Part shown: in pieces, positions 50,901 through 63,716 of the stretch
Numbering within the stretch: the first letter of the stretch is position 1
Layout: each line of letters opens with the position of its first letter
Assembly: GCF_050947335.1 (NCBI RefSeq)
Contig: NW_027473340.1
Coordinates: forward strand, 248,001 to 312,000
DNA length: 64,000 bases
Source of the DNA: Megachile rotundata
Taxonomy: Eukaryota; Arthropoda; Insecta; Hymenoptera; Megachilidae
Direction: 5' to 3'
The notes under the pieces: generated by a model
What the model saw: the letters and a program-made list of their open reading frames with translations, nothing else
Databases searched by the model: none
Told to the model about the DNA's origin: nothing
Position numbers and translations under genes: made by a program

Positions 50901-52847
50901 CATACTTTCACAATCATACAATCACAATCATACAATCGTAATCATACAATCACAATCATACAATCACAATCATACAATCATAATCACACAATTACAATCA
51001 TACATCACAATCATACAATCACAATCATACAATCGCAATCATACAATCACAATCATACAATCGCAATCATACAATTACAATCTCCCAAATACAATCTCCC
51101 AAATACAATCTCCCAAATACAATCATACAATCACAATCATACAATCACAATCATACAATCACAATCATACAATCACAATCATACAATCACAATCATACAA
51201 TCACAATCATACTATCACAATCATACAAACACAATCATACAATCACAATCATACAATCACAATCATACAATCACAATCATACAATTACAATCATACATCA
51301 CAATCATACAATCACAATCATACAATCGCAATCATACAATCACAATCATACAATCACAATCATGCAATCACAATCATACAATCATATTCATACAATCACA
51401 ATCATACAATCACAATCGTACATTCACAATCGTACAATCACAATCGCACAACCACAATCAGACAATCACACTCATACAATCACAATCATACAATCACAAT
51501 CATACAATCACAATCATACAATCACAATCATACAATCACAATCATGCAATCACAATCATACAATCATATTCATACAATCACAATCATACAATCACAATCG
51601 TACATTCACAATCGTACAATCACAATCGCACAACCACAATCAGACAATCACACTCATACAATCACAATCATACAATCACAATCATACAATCACAATCATA
51701 CAATCACAATCATACAATCACAATCATACAATCACAATCATACAATCACAATCATATAATCACAATCATACAATCACAATCATACATTCAAAATCATGCA
51801 ATCACAATCATACAATCACAATCATGCAATCACAATCATACAATCAGAATCATACAATCACAATCATTCAATAACAATCGTACAATCACAATCGCACAAT
51901 CACAATCGCACAACCACAATCAGACAATCACACTCATACAATCAAAACCATACAATCACAATCATACAATCACAATCATACCATCACAATCATACTTTCA
52001 CAATCATACAATCACAATCATACAATCACAGTCATACAATCACAATCATACAATCACAATCATACAATCACAATCATACAATCATAATCATACAATCACA
52101 ATCATACAATCACAATCATACAATCAATATCATACAATCACAATCATACAATCGCAAGCATACAATCACAATCATACAATCACAATCATACAATCACAAT
52201 CATACAATCGCAATCATACAATCACAATCATACAATCTCAATCATACAATCACAATCATAGAATCATAATCATACAATTACAATCATACATCACAATCAT
52301 ACAATCACAATCATACAATCGCAATCATACAATCACAATCATACAATCACAATCATACAATCATAATCATACAATTACAATCATACATCACAATCATACA
52401 ATCACAATCATACAATCACAATCATGCAATCACAATCATACAATCAGAATCATACAATCACAATCATTCAATAACAATCATACATTCAAAATCATGCAAT
52501 CACAATCATACAATCACAATCATGCAATCACAATCATACAATCAGAATCATACAATCACAATCATTCACTAACAATCGTACAATCACAATCGTACAATCA
52601 CAATCGCACAACCACAATCAGACAATCACACTCATACAATCACAATCATACAATCACAATCATACAATCACAATCATACCATCACAATCATACCTTCACA
52701 ATCATACAATCACAATCATACAATCACAATCATACAATCACAGTCATACAATCACAATCATACAATCACAATCATACTATCACAATCATACAATCACAAT
52801 CATACAATCACAATCATACAATCACAATCATACAATCACAATCATAC
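47901..52847 (+). repeat. Higher-order repeat, 4,947 bp, second copy of 14,021-18,953
   Basis: This is 14 bp longer than its counterpart. Between ACTATCAC and ACAAGCAC near 50,630-50,690 there are four consensus units, against three near 16,740-16,795. The four-copy CTCCC clusters near 49,613 and 50,478 and the CATATTCATAC doublet at 51,362 and 51,544 are retained. Confidence 0.85.
51362..51658 (+). repeat. CATATTCATAC block doublet, 182-bp spacing
   Basis: Starts lie at 51,362 and 51,544. It is the copy of the doublet at 17,468, at offset 33,894. Confidence 0.85.
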
Positions 52848-55475
52848 AAAGGCAAGCATACAATCACAATCATACAATCTCAACCATACAATCACAATCA
52901 TACAATCACAATCATGCAATCACAATCATACAATCATATTCATACAATCACAATCATACAATCACAATCGTACATTCACAATCGTACAATCACAATCGCA
53001 CAACCACAATCAGACAATCACACTCATACAATCACAATCATACAATCACAATCATACAATCACAATCATACAATCACAATCATACAATCACAATCATACA
53101 ATCGCAATCATACAATCAGAATCATACAATCACAATCATACTATCACAATCGTACAATCACAATCGTACAATCACAATCGCACAACCACAATCAGACAAT
53201 CACAATTATACAATCACAATCATACAATCACAATCATACAATCACAATCATACAATCACAATCATACAATCACAATCATACAATCACAATCGTACAATCA
53301 CAATCATACTTTCACAATCATACTATCACAATCATACAATCACAATCATACAATCACAGTCATACAATCACAATCATACAATCACAATCATACTATCACA
53401 ATCATACAATCACAATCATACAATCACAATCATACAATCACACTCATACAATCACAATCATACAATCTCAATCATACAATCTCAGTCATACAATCACAAT
53501 CATACAATCATAATCATACAATTACAATCATACATCACAATCATACAATCACAATCATACAATCGCAATCATACAATCACAATCATACAATCGCAATCAT
53601 ACAATTACAATCTCCCAAATACAATCTCCCAAATACAATCTCCCAAATACAATCATACAATCACAATCATACAATCACAATCATACAATCACAATCATAC
53701 AATCACAATCATAACATCACAATCATACTATCACAATCATACAAACACAATCATACAATCACAATCATACAATCACAATCATACAATCACAATCATACAA
53801 TTACAATCATACATCACAATCATACAATCACAATCATACAATCGCAATCATACAATCACAATCATACAATCACAATCATGCAATCACAATCATACAATCA
53901 TATTCATACAATCACAATCATACAATCACAATCGTACATTCACAATCGTACAATCACAATCGCACAACCACAATCAGACAATCACACTCATACAATCACA
54001 ATCATACAATCACAATCATACAATCACAATCATACAATCACAATCATACAATCACAATCATACAATCACAATCATGCAATCACAATCATACAATCATATT
54101 CATACAATCACAATCATACAATCACAATCGTACATTCACAATCGTACAATCACAATCGCACAACCTCAATCAGACAATCACACTCATACAATCACAATCA
54201 TACAATCATAATCATACGATTACAATCATACATCACAATCATACAATCACAATCATACAATCGCAATCATACAATCACAATCATACAATCGCAATCATAC
54301 AATTGCAATCTCCCAAATACAATCTCCCAAATACAATCTCCCAAATACAATCATACAATCACAATCATACAATCACAATCATACAATCATAATCATACAA
54401 TTACATTCATACATCACAATCATACAATCACAATCATACAATCGCAATCATACAATCACAATCATACAATCGCAATCATACAATTACAATCTCCCAAATA
54501 CAATCTCCCAAATACAATCTCCCAAATACAATCTCCCAAATACAATCATGCAATCACAATCATACAATCACAATCATACAATCACAATCATACAATCACA
54601 ATCATACAATCACAATCATACTATCACAATCATACAATCACAATCATACAATCACAATCATACAATCACAATCATACAATCACAATCATACAATCACAAT
54701 CATACAATCACAATCATACAATCACAATCATACAAGCACAATCATACATTCAAAATCATGCAATCACAATCATACAATCACAATCATGCAATCACAATCA
54801 TACAATCAGAATCATACAATCACAATCATTCAATAACAATCGTACAATCACAATCGCACAATCACAATCGCACAACCACAATCAGACAATCACACTCATA
54901 CAATCACAACCATACAATCACAATCATACAATCACAATCATACCATCACAATCATACTTTCACAATCATACAATCACAATCATACAATCACAATCATACA
55001 ATCACAATCATACAATCACAGTCATACAATCGCAATCATACAATCACAATCATACTATCACAATCATACAATCACAATCATACAATCACAATCATACAAT
55101 CACAATCATACAATAACAATCATGCAATCATAATCATACAATCACAATCATACAATCACAATCATACAATCAATATCATACAATCACAATCATACAATCG
55201 CAAGCATACAATCACAATCATACAATCTCAATCATACAATCACAATCATACAATCATAATCATACAATCAGAATCATACAATCACAATCATTCAATAACA
55301 ATCATACATTCAAAATCATGCAATCACAATCATACAATCACAATCATGCAATCACAATCATACAATCACAGTCATACAATCACAATCATACAATCACAAT
55401 CATACTATCACAATCATACAATCACAATCATACAATCACAATCATACAATCACAATCATACAATCACAATCATAC
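52848..55475 (+). repeat. Higher-order interval, 2,628 bp, second copy of 18,954-21,581
   Basis: The length equals its counterpart. It carries the AC-for-CA double change at 53,714-53,715 (ATAACATCAC) and A at 54,361 in place of the G at 20,467. Confidence 0.85.
53878..54188 (+). repeat. CATATTCATAC block doublet, 196-bp spacing
   Basis: Starts lie at 53,878 and 54,074. It is the copy of the doublet at 19,984 and includes the ACCTCAATC change. Confidence 0.83.
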
Positions 55476-58400
55476 AAAGGCAAGCATACAATCACAATCA
55501 TACAATCTCAACCATACAATCACAATCATACAATCACAATCATGCAATCACAATCATACAATCATATTCATACAATCACAATCATACAATCACAATCGTA
55601 CATTCACAATCGTACAATCACAATCGCACAACCACAATCAGACAATCACACTCATACAATCACAATCATACAATCACAATCATACAATCACAATCATACA
55701 ATCACAATCATACAATCACAATCATACAATCGCAATCATACAATCAGAATCATACAATCACAATCATACTATCACAATCGTACAATCACAATCGTACAAT
55801 CACAATCGCACAACCACAATCAGACAATCACAATTATACAATCACAATCATACAATCACAATCATACAATCACAATCATACAATCACAATCATACAATCA
55901 CAATCGTACAATCACAATCATACTTTCACAATCATACTATCACAATCATACAATCACAATCATACAATCACAGTCATACAATCACAATCATACAATCACA
56001 ATCATACTATCACAATCATACAATCACAATCATACAATCACAATCATACAATCACACTCATACAATCACAATCATACAATCTCAATCATACAATCTCAGT
56101 CATACAATCACAATCATACAATCATAATCATACAATTACAATCATACATCACAATCATACAATCACAATCATACAATCGCAATCATACAATCACAATCAT
56201 ACAATCGCAATCATACAATTGCAATCTCCCAATTACAATCTCCCAAATACAATCTCCCACATACAATCATACAATCACAATCATACTATCACAATCGTAC
56301 AATCACAATCGTACAATCACAATCGCACAACCACAATCAGACAATCACAATCATACAATCACAATCATACAATCACAATCATACAATCACAATCATACAA
56401 TCACAATCATACAATCACAATCATACAATCACAATCATACAATGACAATCATACAATCACAATCATACTTTCACAATCATACTATCACAATCATACAATC
56501 ACAATCATACAATCACAGTCATACAATCACAATCATACAATCACAATCATACTATCACAATCATACAATCAGAATCATACAATCACAATCATTCAAAAAC
56601 AATCGTACAATCACAATCGCACAATCACAATCGCACAACCACAATCAGACAATCACACTCATACAATCACAACCATACAATCACAATCATACAATCACAA
56701 TCATACCATCACAATCATACTTTCACAATCATACAATCACAATCATACAATCACAATCATACAATCACAATCATACAATCACAGTCATACAATCACAATC
56801 ATACAATCACAATCATACTATCACAATCATACAATCACACTCATACAATCACAATCATACAATCACAATCAAAGAATCACAATCATACAATCACAATCAT
56901 ACAATCGCAAGCATACAATCACAATCATACAATCTCAATCATACAATCACAATCATACAATCATAATCATACAATTACAATCATACATCACAATCATACA
57001 ATCACAATCATACAATCACAATCATACAATCACAATCATACAATCACAATCATACAATGACAATCATACAATCACAATCATACTTTCACAATCATACTAT
57101 CACAATCATACAATCACAATCATACAATCACAGTCATACAATCACAATCATACAATCACAATCATACTATCACAATCATACAATCACAATCATACAATCA
57201 CAATCATACAATCACACTCATACAATCACAATCATACAATCTCAATCATACAACCTCAATCATACAATCACAATCATACAATCATAATCATACAATTACA
57301 ATCATACATCACAATCATACAATCACAATCATACAATCGCAATCATACAATCACAATCATACAATCGCAATCATACAATTACAATCTCCCAAATACAATC
57401 TCCCAAATACAATCTCCCAAATACAATCATACAATCACAATCATACAATCACGATCATACAATCACAATCATACAATCACAATCATACAATCACAATCAT
57501 ACAATCACAATCATACAATCACAATCATGCAATCACAATCATACAATCAGAATCATACAATCACAATCATTCAATAACAATCGTACAATCACAATCGCAC
57601 AATCACAATCGCACAACCACAATCAGACAATCACACTCATACAATCACAACCATACAATCACAATCATACAATCACAATCATACCATCACAATCATACTT
57701 TCACAATCATACAATCACAATCATACAATCACAATCATACAATCACAATCATACAATCACAGTCATACAATCACAATCATACAATCACAATCATACTATC
57801 ACAATCATACAATCACACTCATACAATCACAATCATACAATCACAATCAAAGAATCACAATCATACAATCACAATCATACAATCGCAAGCATACAATCAC
57901 AATCATACAATCTCAATCATACAATCACAATCATACAATCATAATCATACAATTACAATCATACATCACAATCATACAATCACAATCATACAATCGCAAT
58001 CATACAATCACAATCATACAATCGCAATCATACAATTACAATCTCCCAAATACAATCTCCCACATACAATCATACAATCACAATCATACAATCACAATCA
58101 TACAATCATAATCATACAATTACAATCATACATCACAATCATACAATCACAATCATACAATCGCAATCGTACAATCACAATCATACAATCGCAATCATAC
58201 AATTACAATCTCCCAAATACAATCTCCCAAATACAATCATACAATCACAATCATACAATCACAATCATACAATCACAATCATACAATCACAATCATACAA
58301 TCACAATCATACTATCACAATCATACAATCACAATCATACAATCACAATCATACAATCACAATCATACCATCACAATCATACTTTCACAATCATACAATC

Positions 58401-60670
58401 ACAATCATACAATCACAATCATACAATCACAATCATACAATCGCATTCATACAATCACTATCATACAATCTCAATCATACAGTCACAATCATACAATCAT
58501 AATCATACAATTACAATCATACATCACAATCATACAATCACAATCATACAATCGTAATCATACAATCACAATCATACAATCACAATCATACAATCATAAT
58601 CACACAATTACAATCATACATCACAATCATACAATCACAATCATACAATCGCAATCATACAATCACAATCATACAATCGCAATCATACAATTACAATCTC
58701 CCAAATACAATCTCCCAAATACAATCTCCCAAATACAATCATACAATCACAATCATACAATCACAATCATACAATCACAATCATACAATCACAATCATAC
58801 AATCACAATCATACTATCACAATCATACAAACACAATCATACAATCACAATCATACAATCACAATCATACAATCACAATCATACAATTACAATCATACAT
58901 CACAATCATACAATCACAATCATACAATCGCAATCATACAATCACAATCATACAATCACAATCATGCAATCACAATCATACAATCATATTCATACAATCA
59001 CAATCATACAATCACAATCGTACATTCACAATCGTACAATCACAATCGCACAACCACAATCAGACAATCACACTCATACAATCACAATCATACAATCACA
59101 ATCATACAATCACAATCATACAATCACAATCATACAATCACAATCATACAATCACAATCATGCAATCACAATCATACAATCATATTCATACAATCACAAT
59201 CATACAATCACAATCGTACATTCACAATCGTACAATCACAATCGCACAACCTCAATCAGACAATCACACTCATACAATCACAATCATACAATCATAATCA
59301 TACGATTACAATCATACATCACAATCATACAATCACAATCATACAATCGCAATCATACAATCACAATCATACAATCGCAATCATACAATTGCAATCTCCC
59401 AAATACAATCTCCCAAATACAATCTCCCAAATACAATCATACAATCACAATCATACAATCACAATCATACAATCATAATCATACAATTACATTCATACAT
59501 CACAATCATACAATCACAATCATACAATCGCAATCATACAATCACAATCATACAATCGCAATCATACAATTACAATCTCCCAAATACAATCTCCCAAATA
59601 CAATCTCCCAAATACAATCTCCCAAATACAATCATGCAATCACAATCATACAATCACCATCATACAATCACAATCATACAATCACAATCATACAATCACA
59701 ATCATACTATCACAATCATACAATCACAATCATACAATCACAATCATACAATCGCAAGCATACAATCACAATCATACAATCTCAATCATACAATCACAAT
59801 CATACAATCATAATCATACAAATAGAATCATACATCACAATCATACAATCACAATCATACAATCGCAATCATACAATCACAATCATACTTTCACAATCAT
59901 ACAATCACAATCATACAATCACAATCATACAATCACACTCATACAATCACAATCATACAATCACAATCATACAATCACAATCATACAATCACAATCATAC
60001 AATCACAATCATACAATCACAATCATACTATCACAATCATACAAACACAATCATACAATCACAATCATACAATCACAATCATACAATCACAATCATACAA
60101 TTACAATTATACATCACAATCATACAATCACAATCATACAATCGCAATCATACAATCACAATCATACAATCACAATCATACAATCATAATCATACAATTA
60201 CAATCATTCATCACAATCATACAATCACAATCCTACAATCACAATCATGCAATCACAATCATACAATCAGAATCATACAATCACAATCATTCAATAACAA
60301 TTATACATTCAAAATCATGCAATCACAATCATACAATCACAATCATGCACTCACAATCATACAATCAGAATCATACAATCACAATCATTCAATAACAATC
60401 GTACAATCACAATCGTATAATCACAATCGCACAACCACAATCAGACAATAACACTCATACAATCACAATCATACAATCACAATCATACAACCACAATCAT
60501 ACCATCACAATCATACTTTCACAATCATACAATCACAATCATACAATCACAATCATACAATCACAGTCATACAATCACAATCATACAATCGCAATCATAC
60601 TATCACAATCATACAATCACAATCATACAATCACAATCATACCATCACAATCATACAATCACAATCATAC
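55476..60670 (+). repeat. Higher-order interval, 5,195 bp, second copy of 21,582-26,762
   Basis: This is 14 bp longer than its counterpart because six rather than five consensus units precede ATGACAATC (56,354-56,437 against 22,460-22,529). The extra unit shifts the reading frame and redistributes the spurious long open frames between the two copies. Confidence 0.85.
58964..59274 (+). repeat. CATATTCATAC block doublet, 196-bp spacing
   Basis: Starts lie at 58,964 and 59,160. It is the copy of the doublet at 25,056, at offset 33,908. Confidence 0.83.
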
Positions 60671-62091
60671 AAAGGCAAGCATACAATCACAATCATACAA
60701 TCTCAACCATACAATCACAATCATACAATCACAATCATGCAATCACAATCATACAATCATATTCATACAATCACAATCATACAATCACAATCGTACATTC
60801 ACAATCGTACAATCACAATCGCACAACCACAATCAGACAATCACACTCATACAATCACAATCATACAATCACAATCATACAATCACAATCATACAATCAC
60901 AATCATACAATCACAATCATACAATCACAATCATACAATCACAATCATACTATCACAATCGTACAATCACAATCGTACAATCACAATCGCACAACCACAA
61001 TCAGACAATCACAATCATACAATCACAATCATACAATCACAATCATACAATCACAATCATACAATCACAATCATACAATGACAATCATACAATCACAATT
61101 ATACATCACAATCATACAATCACAATCATACAATCGCAATCATACAATCACAATCATACAATCACAATCATACAATCATAATCATACAATTACAATCATT
61201 CATCACAATCATACAATCACAATCCTACAATCACAATCATGCAATCACAATCATACAATCAGAATCATACAATCACAATCATTCAATAACAATTATACAT
61301 TCAAAATCATGCAATCACAATCATACAATCACAATCATGCACTCACAATCATACAATCAGAATCATACAATCACAATCATTCAATAACAATCGTACAATC
61401 ACAATCGTATAATCACAATCGCACAACCACAATCAGACAATAACACTCATACAATCACAATCATACAATCACAATCATACAACCACAATCATACCATCAC
61501 AATCATACTTTCACAATCATACAATCACAATCATACAATCACAATCATACAATCACAGTCATACAATCACAATCATACAATCGCAATCATACTATCACAA
61601 TCATACAATCACAATCATACAATCACAATCATACCATCACAATCATACAATCACAATCATACAAAGGCAAGCATACAATCACAATCATACAATCTCAACC
61701 ATACAATCACAATCATACAATCACAATCATGCAATCACAATCATACAATCATATTCATACAATCACAATCATACAATCACAATCGTACATTCACAATCGT
61801 ACAATCACAATCGCACAACCACAATCAGACAATCACACTCATACAATCACAATCATACAATCACAATCATACAATCACAATCATACAATCACAATCATAC
61901 AATCACAATCATACAATCACAATCATACAATCACAATCATACTATCACAATCGTACAATCACAATCGTACAATCACAATCGCACAACCACAATCAGACAA
62001 TCACAATCATACAATCACAATCATACAATCACAATCATACAATCACAATCATACAATCACAATCATACAATGACAATCATACAATCACAAT
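60103..62091 (+). repeat. 992-bp tandem duplication, copy in second 33.9-kb repeat
   Basis: This is the counterpart of 26,195-28,183 at offset 33,908. AAAGG markers at 60,671 and 61,663 and CATATTCATAC blocks at 60,737 and 61,729 are each 992 bp apart. Confidence 0.87.
60671..61662 (+). repeat. Higher-order interval, 992 bp, second copy of 26,763-27,754
   Basis: It has the same length and the same markers as its counterpart, at offset 33,908. Confidence 0.85.
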
Positions 62092-63716
62092 CATACTTTC
62101 ACAATCATACTATCACAATCATACAATCACAATCATACAATCACAGTCATACAATCACAATCATACAATCACAATCATACTATCACAATCATACAATCAC
62201 AATCATACAATCACAATCATACAATCACACTCATACAATCACAATCATACAATCTCAATCATACAATCTCAATCATACAATCACAATCATACAATCATAA
62301 TCATACAATTACAATCATACATCACAATCATACAATCACAATCATACAATCGCAATCATACAATCACAATCATACAATCGCAATCATACAATTACAATCT
62401 CCCAAATACAATCTCCCAAATACAATCTCCCAAATACAATCATATAATCACAATCATACAATCACAATCATACCATCACAATCATACTTTCACAATCATA
62501 CAATCACAATCATACAATCACAATCATACAATCACAATCATACAATCACAGTCATACAATCACAATCATACAATCACAATCATACTATCACAATCATACA
62601 ATCACACTCATACAATCACAATCATACAATCACAATCAAAGAATCACAATCATACAATCACAATCATACAATCGCAAGCATACAATCACAATCATACAAT
62701 CTCAATCATACAATCACAATCATACAATCATAATCATACAATTACAATCATACATCACAATCATACAATCACAATCATACAATCACAATCATACAATCAC
62801 AATCATACAATCACAATCATACAATCACAATCATACATTCAAAATCATGCAATCACAATCATACAATCACAATCATGCAATCACAATCATACAATCAGAA
62901 CCATACAATCACAATCATTCAATAACAATCGTACAATCACAATCGCACAATCACAATCGCACAACCACAATCAGACAATCACACTCATACAATCAAAACC
63001 ATACAATCACAATCATACAATCACAATCATACCATCACAATCATACTTTCACAATCATACAATCACAATCATACAATCACAGTCATACAATCACAATCAT
63101 ACAATCTCAATCATACAATCACAATCATAGAATCATAATCATACAATTACAATCATACATCACAATCATACAATCACAATCATACAATCGCAATCATACA
63201 ATCACAATCATACAATCACAATCATACAATCATAATCATACAATTACAATCATACATCACAATCATACAATCACAATCATACAATCACAATCATGCAATC
63301 ACAATCATACAATCAGAATCATACAATCACAATCATTCAATAACAATCATACATTCAAAATCATGCAATCACAATCATACAATCACAATCATGCAATCAC
63401 AATCATACAATCAGAATCATACAATCACAATCATTCAATAACAATCGTACAATCACAATCGTACAATCACAATCGCACAACCACAATCAGACAATCACAC
63501 TCATACAATCACAATCATACAATCACAATCATACAATCACAATCATACCATCACAATCATACCTTCACAATCATACAATCACAATCATACAATCACAATC
63601 ATACAATCACAGTCATACAATCACAATCATACAATCACAATCATACTATCACAATCATACAATCACAATCATACAATCACAATCATACAATCACAATCAT
63701 ACAATCACAATCATAC
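61663..63716 (+). repeat. Higher-order interval, 2,054 bp, second copy of 27,755-29,794
   Basis: This is one 14-bp unit longer than its counterpart. The insertion lies in the consensus run before TCATACATTCAAAATC, between about 62,760 and 62,834. Confidence 0.85.

Noticed and set aside
54548..57577. 1,009-codon + strand open frame, and dozens of shorter ones (for example 12,731-14,686 and 46,611-48,566, each 651 codons)
   Set aside because: The repeat unit has no stop codon on the + strand, so long frames are expected. They overlap in several frames, begin at chance ATGCAATC variants, end at chance CATAATC variants, encode only the QSQSYNHNHTITII cycle, and change length with single-unit gains between near-identical copies.
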